Source: Flavobacterium sp. IB48
Lineage (GTDB): Bacteria > Bacteroidota > Bacteroidia > Flavobacteriales > Flavobacteriaceae
Length of the DNA: 64,000 nt
Assembly: GCF_016405855.1 (NCBI RefSeq)
Contig: NZ_JAEFCA010000001.1
Span: 1,216,840-1,280,839, forward strand
Direction of reading: 5' to 3'
Shown: positions 26,822 to 34,875 of the stretch, one piece after another
How positions within the stretch are numbered: the stretch's first letter is position 1
Layout: the number at the start of each line of letters is the position of its first letter
Program-made: the position numbers and the translations under genes
Notes under the pieces: generated by a model
Told to the model about the DNA's origin: nothing
The model's database searches: none
The model's input: the letters and a program-made list of their open reading frames with translations, nothing else

Positions 26822-27769
26822 ATGAGCATAAAAATTCTTCATATCGACAGCAATAATCCAATTCTTTGGAATCAATTGGAAGAAGCTGGTTTCGAAAATC
26901 ACGCCGATTTTAAATCTTCAAAAGAAGAAATCGAAACTAAAATTCATGATTACAATGGCGTAGTAATTAGAAGCCGTTTCAAGATTGACAAGACATTTTT
27001 AGATGCTGCAACAAAGTTGCAATTTATTGCGAGAGTTGGCGCAGGTCTAGAAAGTATTGATTGTGAGTATGCTTCTGCAAAAGGAATTCATCTTATTGCC
27101 GCTCCAGAAGGAAATCGCAACGCTGTTGCAGAACATTCGCTTGGCGTGATTTTATCTTTATTCAATAATTTAAATCAGGCTGATGCTGAAGTGAAAGCTG
27201 GACATTGGAATAGAGAGAGCAATCGTGGCCACGAGTTGGATTTAAAGACAGTGGGAATTATCGGTTACGGAAACATGGGTAAGGCTTTTGCTAAAAAACT
27301 GAGAGGTTTTGATACAGAAGTTCTTTGTTATGATATTTTGGATAATGTTGGAGACGAAAATGCCAAACAAGTTTCTCTAGAAGAATTACGCGAAAAAACA
27401 GATGTTTTAAGTTTGCACCTTCCTTGGACACCAGAAACAAATAAAATGGTCGATAGTGGCTTTATAAATGCGTTTAAAAAGCCTTTTTGGATTATAAATA
27501 CTTCACGTGGTAAAAACATTGTTACAACAGATTTGGTTGAGGCTATGAAATCGAAAAAGATTTTGGGTGCAGGTTTAGATGTTTTGGAATACGAAAAGTT
27601 GTCGTTTGAAACCCTTTTTCAAGATAACAGCACGCCAGAAGCACTTCAGTATCTTATGCAGGCAAAAAATGTGTTATTAACGCCTCATATTGCGGGTTGG
27701 ACATTTGAAAGTCATGAACGATTGGCTCAGGTTATTGTAGATAAAATTAAAGCGGTTTACAACAAATAA
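26822..27769 (+). CDS. D-2-hydroxyacid dehydrogenase (SerA-like)
   Basis: The 315-residue protein has the family layout. The split substrate domain lies at the ends, and the NAD-binding core is GIIGYGNMGKAFA. The catalytic Arg is in NTSRGKNI, the Glu in LDVLEYE and the His in TPHIAGW. This short form lacks the C-terminal ACT domain of regulated 3-phosphoglycerate dehydrogenases. It may be the first enzyme of serine synthesis, but serC is not adjacent, so another 2-hydroxyacid cannot be excluded. It is a single gene. Confidence 0.88.
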   Translation: MSIKILHIDSNNPILWNQLEEAGFENHADFKSSKEEIETKIHDYNGVVIRSRFKIDKTFLDAATKLQFIARVGAGLESIDCEYASAKGIHLIAAPEGNRNAVAEHSLGVILSLFNNLNQADAEVKAGHWNRESNRGHELDLKTVGIIGYGNMGKAFAKKLRGFDTEVLCYDILDNVGDENAKQVSLEELREKTDVLSLHLPWTPETNKMVDSGFINAFKKPFWIINTSRGKNIVTTDLVEAMKSKKILGAGLDVLEYEKLSFETLFQDNSTPEALQYLMQAKNVLLTPHIAGWTFESHERLAQVIVDKIKAVYNK

Positions 27770-27905
27770 TAGCCTACAGCCTTTAGAATTTAATAACGAG
27801 TTTTTTCCTGTAAATTTTATTTGGCAAGATTAGTTTTATTTGCTAATTTTTAATAATATTGTTTCCGAATTTCAAAAGAATCAATCTAAATAAGTTCTTT
27901 TAGGG

Positions 27906-27962
27906 GTTTGGAGAAGCCGAAAATCCAAAGAGTAGGAATTAACGAATTTTATAAGGAAAAAG
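27906..27962 (+). promoter_or_regulatory. Shared leader motif, copy 1
   Basis: The leader contains GGAGAAGCCGAAAATCCAAA followed by GAGTAGG and ends directly at the start of the next gene. TTTGGA and TCCAAA can pair around GAAGCCGAAAA. Nearly the same sequence precedes the DUF805 gene at 29280-29330. Confidence 0.55.
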
Positions 27963-28340
27963 ATGGAATTACAACAAACATCGAATAATTTTGAAGAACC
28001 AATCCCGGTATTTAAAGTAGACCCAATTATGGTATTGCTTTTTGGATTTTTAACATGCGGATTGTATTTGATTTATTGGAATATTAAAGTAGCTGAAGTT
28101 TTTAATGCTGTGGCAAAAAAAGAAGTTATCTCGCAACCAATTGCAATTTTTGCAGGTTGTTGTATGCCAGTTAATATTTATTTCTATTACTTAGCAGGTA
28201 AAGAAGCATTACCAAAAGTATATGAGAAAACTGGTGAACTTCAAAAAGATCAATCTACTTTACTAATTGTTTTAGGATTCTTTTTTCCTATTGCGGCTGC
28301 AATGATCGTTCAAGGTGATATCAACAGATTATATAACTAA
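27963..28340 (+). CDS. Small membrane protein (DUF4234-like)
   Basis: The 125-residue protein has a short hydrophilic N-terminus, then about three membrane helices (VLLFGFLTCGLYLIYWNI, PIAIFAGCCMPVNIYFYYLA, LLIVLGFFFPIAAAMIV). The segment FLTCGLYLIYWNIK resembles DUF4234 proteins. Function is unknown. It is the first of four small membrane-protein genes in a row and overlaps the next by 26 bases. Confidence 0.7.
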   Translation: MELQQTSNNFEEPIPVFKVDPIMVLLFGFLTCGLYLIYWNIKVAEVFNAVAKKEVISQPIAIFAGCCMPVNIYFYYLAGKEALPKVYEKTGELQKDQSTLLIVLGFFFPIAAAMIVQGDINRLYN

Positions 28341-28779
28341 TACGCAAACAAGACGTAAAATTTACGGAATTATCGGTGCATTAATTACACTGATAGTTCC
28401 GTTTTTTTTAATGCTTGATAATCATAATGACCATTTAGAAACTGATCAGTCTTTTTGCCCTTTTAAAATGCTGACAGGATTTCCTTGCCCAGGATGCGGG
28501 ATCACAAAATCTTTGGTTTATTTCTATCAAGGAGATTTATACAAATCAATCAGCTATCATGTTTTAGGTCCATTTGTCATTGCATTTTGTGTGGTGACTG
28601 TTTTGGTGCTTACATTAGAGCTTATTACCAAAAGAGAATACTTTACAGGACTTTTGTATAATAGAAGGCTGGCATACGGACTAGCTATTTTTTTAGGCGT
28701 TTATCATTTTATAAGACTGATTTTCTTTGTAAAAAATAATTCTTTTGATGATATTCTGCACCAATCAATTTGGTTTTAA
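28315..28779 (+). CDS. DUF2752-family membrane protein
   Basis: The 154-residue protein carries the family signature CPFKMLTGFPCPGCGITKS with four Cys, flanked by membrane helices. The Cys pattern could bind metal or form a disulfide. The start at 28315 overlaps the preceding gene by 26 bases; a later start at the second Met (MLDNHND) is possible but would lose the first helix. Function unknown. It is probably an operon partner of the upstream gene. Confidence 0.82.
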   Translation: MISTDYITNTQTRRKIYGIIGALITLIVPFFLMLDNHNDHLETDQSFCPFKMLTGFPCPGCGITKSLVYFYQGDLYKSISYHVLGPFVIAFCVVTVLVLTLELITKREYFTGLLYNRRLAYGLAIFLGVYHFIRLIFFVKNNSFDDILHQSIWF

Positions 28780-28787
28780 TAATGTAT

Positions 28788-28818
28788 AAACTGGTTTTAT
28801 TCACGAATCAGTTTTTTT
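28788..28818 (+). terminator. Terminator after the DUF2752 gene
   Basis: AAACTGGTT pairs with AATCAGTTT through one G-U pair and is followed by a T run. Confidence 0.65.
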
Positions 28819-28857
28819 GTTCGAGTACTATTTTAAGAAATAATAAAAATTAAGATT

Positions 28858-29130
28858 ATGGAAAATACAAAAAGAGAAGATTGGAATAATCCACGTTATC
28901 AAGAAGAAAATAAAAAAGTAGTGGCTGGAATTCTAGCTATCTTGCTAGGATATTTAGGTATTCATAAATTTTATTTAGGTTATACAAGAGAAGGTATAAT
29001 TCAGCTGATTTTAGGGTTAATGTTCGGAATTGGTGGTATAATCGGAATTATAGAGGGTATTATATATCTAACCAAGAGTGATGAGGAATTTTATCAAACT
29101 TATCAAATTGGTCAGCGAGGCTGGTTTTAA
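28858..29130 (+). CDS. TM2-domain protein
   Basis: The 90-residue protein is a TM2 domain: two membrane helices joined by a short turn, with the signature LLGYLGIHKFYLGYTREGII. The charged N-terminus (MENTKREDWNNPRYQEENKK) is cytoplasmic. TM2 proteins are widespread with no firm function in bacteria. It has its own terminator and lies among other small membrane proteins. Confidence 0.88.
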   Translation: MENTKREDWNNPRYQEENKKVVAGILAILLGYLGIHKFYLGYTREGIIQLILGLMFGIGGIIGIIEGIIYLTKSDEEFYQTYQIGQRGWF

Positions 29131-29153
29131 AAGAAATACAAAATATATTAGCT

Positions 29154-29188
29154 AAAATCCCATTCAGAAATGAATGGGATTTTTTTTG
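29154..29188 (+). terminator. Terminator after the TM2 gene
   Basis: AAATCCCATTC pairs with GAATGGGATTT around a 6-base loop, followed by T8. Confidence 0.88.
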
Positions 29189-29279
29189 TTTTAATATGTC
29201 TTTTTTTAATACAATTTTGGCTTTTATGTCCTGAAAATTAAATCAATAGTAGGTAATCTTGCTCCTTATTGAAAAAATA

Positions 29280-29330
29280 ATGGAGGAGCCGAAAATCCAA
29301 AAGAGTAGGGGAAAATTAATAGATTTTATT
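29280..29330 (+). promoter_or_regulatory. Shared leader motif, copy 2
   Basis: GGAGGAGCCGAAAATCCAAA followed by AGAGTAGGG matches copy 1 (27906-27962) with only a few changes, although the downstream proteins belong to different families. It argues that the DUF805 gene starts at 29331 and not at 29259. Confidence 0.55.
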
Positions 29331-29696
29331 ATGTTAGAAATGTACAAAAAGGTGGTTTTTGAAAACTACGCAAATTTTAATGGAAGAGCAAGAAGACAAG
29401 AATATTGGATGTTCTTTTTAGTAAACTTAATCATCAGTTTTGTTCTTGGTTTTATTGCTGGATTAATTTCGCCAAGTTTAGTGATTATTGCGAATATTTA
29501 TAGCTTAGCAGTTTTAGTGCCTGGAATTGCTGTTGCGGTTAGAAGAATGCACGATGTTGGTAAAGAATGGTGGTATATCCTCATTCCATTTTATAACTTA
29601 TATTTATGTTGTATAGAAGGTGAAAAAGGATCAAACCAATATGGTGCAGATCCTAAGAATCAATTAGAAGATATTAGTGAAATTGGAAAAGAGTAA
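29331..29696 (+). CDS. DUF805-family membrane protein
   Basis: From the ATG at 29331 the protein is 121 residues; an earlier in-frame ATG at 29259 would translate the conserved leader. The family signature is FNGRARRQEYWMFFLVN, followed by two or three helices and the late motif VRRMHDVGKEWWY. DUF805 proteins are small inner-membrane proteins of unknown role. It closes the small membrane-protein cluster and shares a bidirectional terminator with olsF. Confidence 0.85.
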   Translation: MLEMYKKVVFENYANFNGRARRQEYWMFFLVNLIISFVLGFIAGLISPSLVIIANIYSLAVLVPGIAVAVRRMHDVGKEWWYILIPFYNLYLCCIEGEKGSNQYGADPKNQLEDISEIGKE

Positions 29697-29718
29697 GGTT
29701 TTCTAATTTTAATGATAC

Positions 29719-29755
29719 AAGAAAAGCCGTTTCAACTGAAACGGCTTTTCTTTTT
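29719..29755. terminator. Bidirectional terminator between DUF805 and olsF
   Basis: AGAAAAGCCGTTTCA pairs with TGAAACGGCTTTTCT with almost no loop, with A and T runs on both sides. It serves both convergent genes. Confidence 0.9.
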
Positions 29756-29756
29756 A

Positions 29757-31559
29757 TTAATCTTCTTTCTCAGATAGTTTCTTTTCCAATTCAATCTGAA
29801 ACTCTTCAATTACAGGTTTCATGGTGCTTTCAGGAATATCTGCAATTCTAATGTACATTAAACCATCAATTGCATTATTAAATAACGGGTCAACATTAAA
29901 AGCAACTACTCTTGCGTTTTGTTTGATGTATTTTTTAATTAAAACAGGCAAACGTAAATTTCCTGGTTCCAATTCGTCAATAATTTTGTCAAACTTATTT
30001 AAATCAGATTCTGCTTCGTCAAAAATAAAATCTTTATCAGCATCTTTTAGTTTGACTTTATATGCTTTTTTAGGGTGGATATATTGTGCGATATACGGAT
30101 CGTAATAATTTGATTTCATAAACTCAATCATTAATGATTTAGAGAAATCTGAAAATTGATTACTGATACTTACACCTCCAACCAAATATTTGTGTTCTGG
30201 ATGACGCAAAGTGGTGTGAATAATACCTTTCCATAATAAGAACAAAGGCATTGGTTTTTGCTGATATTCTTTTACGATAAATGCACGTCCCATTTCGATC
30301 GATTTGTGCATCATATCATGAAGTTCTGGTTCAAATCTGAAAAGATCAGTCAAGTAAAAACCTTCAATTCCGTATTTTGGATAGATTTCAGAACCTAATC
30401 CCATACGGTATGCTCCAGCAATTTTTTTGGTTTCATCATCCCATAAAAACATATGGTGATAATATTGATCGTATTCATCTATATCAATAGATTCATTTGT
30501 TCCTTCTCCAACTTCACGAAAAGTAATTTCGCGTAAACGACCTATTTCGTGTAAAATGTTCGGAATTTCTTTTGCGCTTGCAAAGAAAACTTCATAGTTT
30601 TTACTTTGTAAAAACCTGCTGTCACTATCTCTTAACGCTTGAACTTCGTCAATAAGCTTTGACTCGTTTGCAGGAGTAACGATTTTTTTAGGCGCTTTTG
30701 GTATTTTTAAACTTGCTGTGTCAATCAGTTTCGTGTCTTTTTCAAAAGGATTGGCAAGCATGTAGGTTTTCTTTCTCAAGAATTCTGAATATTCTTCGAA
30801 AGATTCGATTTCGTTTTGCTCGCTTACAGAAATTGGTTTTCCAATACGAACTTTAATTACACGATCTTTCTGAGTTAATAGCTCAGAAGGTAATTTCGCT
30901 GTGCGTAAAGTGTCGTCAATTTTAGAAAGCCAGTAAAACAATTTACTGTTTTTAGCATGAAAGTAAATTGGAACAACAGGAACTTTTGCTTTTCTGATTA
31001 ATTTCAGCGCGCCTTCTTCCCAAGGTTTGTCAACTACTAATTTGCCGTCTTTGTAAGTTGAAACTTCACCAGCGGGAAAAATTCCCAAAGGTTTTCCGTC
31101 GCTTAAATGACGTAATGTTTCTTTAATTCCAATCACGCTCGATTTTGCATCCTTATGATTTTCAAAAGGATTAACTGGCATAATGTATTTTTTCATTGGA
31201 ACAATTCTGTGTAACAGAAAATTGGCAATGATTTTGAAATTTGGCTCTCTTTCAAGCATTAATTTCAAAAGCAAAATCCCATCAATTCCACCTAGCGGAT
31301 GATTTGAAATGGTAATATACGCACCATCTTTTGGCAAACGCTTTAAATCTTCTTCAGGGATTTCGAACTTAATTTCCATTTCGTCCAAAATTCCATTCAA
31401 AAAGTCAAGGTCTGTCAAATGTTTATTACGATCGTAAATTTTATTAAGGGTCGAGATCTTAAGAACCTTCATAAGAATCCAGCCAGAAAAAGTACCGAGA
31501 ACCCCGTACTTTTCAACATTTATTGCCTTTGCAACTTCTTTCGCGGTAACTAAACCCAT
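29757..31559 (-). CDS. olsF: Bifunctional ornithine-lipid acyltransferase (OlsF type)
   Basis: The 600-residue protein is a fusion. The N-terminal half is a PlsC/OlsA-like acyltransferase with the HX4D motif in ISNHPLGGIDG and a substrate loop FPAGEVSTYKDGK. The C-terminal half (from about residue 310) is a GNAT/OlsB-like N-acyltransferase (GRAFIVKEYQQKPMPLFLLW). In Serratia and Flavobacterium such OlsF enzymes make ornithine lipids: the C-terminal part attaches a 3-hydroxy fatty acid to ornithine and the N-terminal part adds the second acyl chain. It is a single gene. A role limited to one acylation cannot be excluded. Confidence 0.82.
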   Translation of the reverse strand: MGLVTAKEVAKAINVEKYGVLGTFSGWILMKVLKISTLNKIYDRNKHLTDLDFLNGILDEMEIKFEIPEEDLKRLPKDGAYITISNHPLGGIDGILLLKLMLEREPNFKIIANFLLHRIVPMKKYIMPVNPFENHKDAKSSVIGIKETLRHLSDGKPLGIFPAGEVSTYKDGKLVVDKPWEEGALKLIRKAKVPVVPIYFHAKNSKLFYWLSKIDDTLRTAKLPSELLTQKDRVIKVRIGKPISVSEQNEIESFEEYSEFLRKKTYMLANPFEKDTKLIDTASLKIPKAPKKIVTPANESKLIDEVQALRDSDSRFLQSKNYEVFFASAKEIPNILHEIGRLREITFREVGEGTNESIDIDEYDQYYHHMFLWDDETKKIAGAYRMGLGSEIYPKYGIEGFYLTDLFRFEPELHDMMHKSIEMGRAFIVKEYQQKPMPLFLLWKGIIHTTLRHPEHKYLVGGVSISNQFSDFSKSLMIEFMKSNYYDPYIAQYIHPKKAYKVKLKDADKDFIFDEAESDLNKFDKIIDELEPGNLRLPVLIKKYIKQNARVVAFNVDPLFNNAIDGLMYIRIADIPESTMKPVIEEFQIELEKKLSEKED

Positions 31560-31589
31560 GTACTACTTTTAAATTATTAGAACAGCGAA

Positions 31590-31597
31590 CAAAGATA
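31590..31597 (-). promoter_or_regulatory. Candidate olsF -7 box
   Basis: The minus strand reads TATCTTTG, an exact match about 30 bases upstream of the olsF start. Confidence 0.45.
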
Positions 31598-31677
31598 ACA
31601 AAAAAGTCTACTTTTCATTGTTTCCAAGATAAACTTTGCACTTTTTTATTACATTTGAAATCCTAAAAAAATCACTG

Positions 31678-32439
31678 ATGAAAATTATTTCTTATAATGT
31701 AAACGGAATTAGAGCAGCAATAAACAAAGGGTTTATCGAGTGGCTGCAACAAGCAAATCCTGATGTTATCTGTCTTCAGGAAATAAAAGCTACACAAGAT
31801 CAAATTCCTGTAGACGATATTACTGCCGCGGGTTATCCGTTTCAATATTACTATCCTGCAACCAAAAAAGGATACAGCGGAGTAGCTATTCTTTCGAAAA
31901 CAAAGCCAAATAATATTGTTTACGGAACAGGAATTCATCATATGGATTTTGAGGGAAGAAATCTTCGTGCAGATTTTGACGATGTTTCTGTAATGAGTTT
32001 GTATCTTCCGTCTGGGACAAATATTGAAAGATTGGACCATAAATTTATGTTTATGGATGATTTTCAAAATTATATCAATGAATTGAAAATTACGATTCCG
32101 AATCTGATTATTTGCGGAGATTATAATATCTGTCACGAAGCAATAGATATTCATGATCCGGTTCGTAACAAAACGGTTTCTGGATTTCTTCCAGCAGAAC
32201 GCGCTTGGTTAGATGCTTTTATGAAATCTGGTTTTATCGACAGTTTCCGTCATTTTAACAAAGAACCACATCATTATTCATGGTGGAGTTACCGTGCAGG
32301 AGCGAGAGGAAATAATAAAGGCTGGCGTATCGATTATAATTTAGTTAGCAATGTTTTAGAAAACAGGCTAAAAAGAGCTGTTATACTACCAGACGCTATG
32401 CATTCAGATCATTGTCCGATTTTAGTCGAAATTGACTAA
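31678..32439 (+). CDS. xth: Exodeoxyribonuclease III
   Basis: This 254-residue enzyme cleaves DNA at abasic sites and removes 3' blocks in base-excision repair. Motifs include SYNVNGIRAA at the start, the metal-binding Glu in CLQEIKA, CGDYNICHEAIDIHDP and the terminal SDHCPIL. The ATG at 31678 starts directly at the conserved MKIISYNVNG; an upstream in-frame ATG at 31636 adds unrelated residues. It belongs to the ExoA/XthA branch. Confidence 0.95.
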   Translation: MKIISYNVNGIRAAINKGFIEWLQQANPDVICLQEIKATQDQIPVDDITAAGYPFQYYYPATKKGYSGVAILSKTKPNNIVYGTGIHHMDFEGRNLRADFDDVSVMSLYLPSGTNIERLDHKFMFMDDFQNYINELKITIPNLIICGDYNICHEAIDIHDPVRNKTVSGFLPAERAWLDAFMKSGFIDSFRHFNKEPHHYSWWSYRAGARGNNKGWRIDYNLVSNVLENRLKRAVILPDAMHSDHCPILVEID

Positions 32440-32563
32440 TTTTTGGTATTGTTCTTGTTGAGAGTATCTCGGTTTAAAATCAATGCTTAGAATTTGCAAA
32501 ATTTCTAGGATTGGTTTTTTACGAAGTTTAAAAGATTAAACGCCTAAATAAAATCAATTAAAG

Positions 32564-33508
32564 ATGATTAAAAAAGCCTCCATCGGATTACTAGCATTAG
32601 CTTTGTCCACAACGTCATGTGTTTCTAAGAAAATTTACAATGATTTAGAAACCAAATACTCAGATTTGAAGAAAGAAAGTCGTTCTATTGCTGATGAAAA
32701 TGAAAATTTAAAGAAAGCAAAGAATCAGTTAGAAGTCGATCGCGATAAACTGACTAAAGATTTAGCAAGTGCTAATGATGATTTGGCAAAACAAAAAGCA
32801 GATTTAGCGGCGGCTCAAAATAAATATAAAGTTTTACAAGATTCGTATAATGCGTTAGAGAAAAACAGTAACGATGCATTAGAGAAAAACTTGGCTAAAA
32901 ACCGCGAATTGTTAGCACAATTAGAAGCAAAAGGTAAAGCTCTTGCAGAAGAACAAGCCCGTTTAGACAAAACAGCAAATCGTTTAAAAGAATTAGAAGA
33001 TATGATTGCTGCTAAAGAAGAAGCAATGCGTAAACTGAAAGAAACTTTATCTAAAGCGTTAACTGGTTTTGAAGGTAAAGGTTTGACTGTAGAACATAAA
33101 AACGGAAAAGTATATGTTTCTATGGAAAACAAATTGCTTTTCAATTCTGGAAGCTGGGCTGTTGGTGCAGAAGGTAGAAGAGCAGTTGTAGAACTTGGAA
33201 AAGTTTTAGGTGACAATCCAGATCTTTCTGTTCTTATCGAAGGACATACAGACGACGATCCGTACGCAGGTTCAGGACCAATTGCAAACAACTGGGATTT
33301 ATCTACAAAAAGAGCAACTGCAATTGTTGCTATTTTAAGCGAAAACCCAAAAATCAATAAACAAAAACTAACAGCAGCAGGAAGAAGTGAATTTTCTCCT
33401 CTGGCAAGCAATGCGACTCCGGAAGGAAAAGCTAAAAACCGAAGAATCGAAATCATCTTGACTCCAAGATTAGATGAGATTGCGGAGATGTTGAATAGCA
33501 TTAACTAA
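32564..33508 (+). CDS. OmpA-family peptidoglycan-binding lipoprotein
   Basis: The 314-residue protein has a lipoprotein signal (LALALSTTSC) and a long coiled coil (about residues 25-150, many Lys, Glu, Leu and Ala heptads). A C-terminal OmpA domain follows (VLIEGHTDDDPY, NWDLSTKRATAIV, NRRIEIILTP). It should sit in the outer membrane and hold peptidoglycan, with the coiled coil as a periplasmic spacer. It is a single gene, and its terminator is enclosed by a repeat element. Confidence 0.9.
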   Translation: MIKKASIGLLALALSTTSCVSKKIYNDLETKYSDLKKESRSIADENENLKKAKNQLEVDRDKLTKDLASANDDLAKQKADLAAAQNKYKVLQDSYNALEKNSNDALEKNLAKNRELLAQLEAKGKALAEEQARLDKTANRLKELEDMIAAKEEAMRKLKETLSKALTGFEGKGLTVEHKNGKVYVSMENKLLFNSGSWAVGAEGRRAVVELGKVLGDNPDLSVLIEGHTDDDPYAGSGPIANNWDLSTKRATAIVAILSENPKINKQKLTAAGRSEFSPLASNATPEGKAKNRRIEIILTPRLDEIAEMLNSIN

Positions 33509-33509
33509 A

Positions 33510-33640
33510 GTTGCTAAGGTTCTAAGATACTAAGTTTCTAAGATTTAAAAAAAGGGTTCAAAGTTTTACTTTGTGCCCTTTTTTATTTAGAAAAAAACTT
33601 AGAATCTCAGAACCTTAGAACCTTAGCCTCTTAAAAAAGA
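33510..33640. repeat. Inverted CTTAGAACCTTAG repeat enclosing a terminator
   Basis: Left arm GCTAAGGTTCTAAGATACTA and right arm CTTAGAATCTCAGAACCTTA are imperfect inverted copies built from the word CTTAGAA. They flank the hairpin at 33547-33588. Confidence 0.75.
33547..33588 (+). terminator. Terminator of the OmpA lipoprotein gene
   Basis: AAAGGGTTCAAAGT pairs with ACTTTGTGCCCTTT (with a 2-base mismatch) and is followed by a T run. Confidence 0.8.
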
Positions 33641-33723
33641 ATCTTATTCTTTTTTTAACTCTTGTCTCCTTTCGCATTGCACAATCACTTCGTAACTTTG
33701 AGGCTTTATAACTCAAAATAAGA

Positions 33724-33764
33724 AAACTTAGAATCTTAGCCACTTAGAACCTTAGAATCTCAAA
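33724..33764. repeat. CTTAGAATCTTAG direct repeat
   Basis: This extra copy of the same word family as 33597-33640 ends four bases before the aldo/keto reductase start. Confidence 0.6.
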
Positions 33765-33767
33765 AGA

Positions 33768-34805
33768 ATGAAATACACTACATTACCTAACACCGATATA
33801 AAAGTTAGTAAAATCTGTCTTGGAACAATGACTTTTGGACAGCAGAATACAGAAGAAGAAGGACATGAACAAATGGATTATGCTCTTGAAAGAGGCGTAA
33901 ATTTCTTCGATACAGCCGAAATGTATTCGGTTCCTGCGAGTGAAGCGACTTACGGAAGCACAGAAAAAATTATTGGAACTTGGTTTAAGAAATCGGGAAA
34001 TAGAGATAAAGTTGTTTTAGCGTCTAAAATTGCTGGTCCGAATCCGAATTTTGGTTACATGCGTGAGAAACTGGATTTTTCTCCAGCAAGTATTAAATAT
34101 GCGGTTGAAAATAGTTTAAAAAGACTGCAAACAGATTATATCGACTTGTATCAAATGCATTGGCCAGAAAGAAAAACGAATAATTTTGGACAGCGTGCTT
34201 TTCACGGGCACGATGATGTTTGGGAAGATAACTTTAGAGAAATCTTAGAAACTTTCGATGGATTAATTAAAGAAGGTAAAATCAAACACATTGGAGTTTC
34301 TAATGAAAACGCTTGGGGAATGATGCGCCTTTTGGAAGAAAGCAAATACAACAATCTTCCAAGAATCAAAACTGTTCAAAATCCGTATTCTTTATTGAAT
34401 CGTTTGTTTGAAGTGAATTCTGCAGAAGTTTCAAAATATGAAAATGTTGGTTTACTTGGATATTCGCCTTTAGCATTCGGCGTTTTGACTGGAAAATTCT
34501 TAACTGGAGAAAGTCATCCAAAAGCGAGAATTAATCTTTTTCCGCAATACAAACGTTACAATAGCGACCAATGTACCGAAGCAACAAAATTGTATCTGGA
34601 AATCGCCAAAAAACATGGTTTAACGCTAACGCAATTGGCAATGGGATTCGTTTTGCAACAACCATTCTTAACAAGTGCTATTATTGGAGCTACGACATTA
34701 GAACAATTAAAAGAAAACATCGATACAATTGATGTCACACTTTCTAAACAAATCTTAGCAGAAATTGACGCGGTTCAGGCTATATTTCCTGATCCGGCAC
34801 CGTAA
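33768..34805 (+). CDS. Aldo/keto reductase (Tas-like)
   Basis: The 345-residue NADPH-dependent TIM-barrel reductase has the catalytic tetrad Asp and Tyr in FFDTAEMYS, Lys in LASKIAGP and His in YQMHWPE. The start LGTMTFGQQNTEEEGHEQMD and the insertion GSTEKIIGTWFKKSGNRDKV resemble E. coli Tas. It should reduce aldehydes or ketones in the cytoplasm; the substrate is unknown. It ends in a strong terminator shared with the convergent MuiA-like gene. Confidence 0.9.
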   Translation: MKYTTLPNTDIKVSKICLGTMTFGQQNTEEEGHEQMDYALERGVNFFDTAEMYSVPASEATYGSTEKIIGTWFKKSGNRDKVVLASKIAGPNPNFGYMREKLDFSPASIKYAVENSLKRLQTDYIDLYQMHWPERKTNNFGQRAFHGHDDVWEDNFREILETFDGLIKEGKIKHIGVSNENAWGMMRLLEESKYNNLPRIKTVQNPYSLLNRLFEVNSAEVSKYENVGLLGYSPLAFGVLTGKFLTGESHPKARINLFPQYKRYNSDQCTEATKLYLEIAKKHGLTLTQLAMGFVLQQPFLTSAIIGATTLEQLKENIDTIDVTLSKQILAEIDAVQAIFPDPAP

Positions 34806-34828
34806 TTTTAGCAAATAGAATAAATATA

Positions 34829-34866
34829 AAATCCCGATAGCTGAGAAACTATCGGGATTTATTTTT
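34829..34866. terminator. Terminator between aldo/keto reductase and MuiA-like genes
   Basis: AAATCCCGATAG pairs with CTATCGGGATTT around CTGAGAAA, followed by a T run. The stem word CCCGATAG/CTATCGGG is the same as the palindrome at 9836-9853. Confidence 0.88.
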
Positions 34867-34875
34867 TAGGAGATA

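Noticed and set aside
29259..29330. Longer DUF805 start at 29259
   Set aside because: The segment is the conserved leader motif found untranslated before the gene at 27963.
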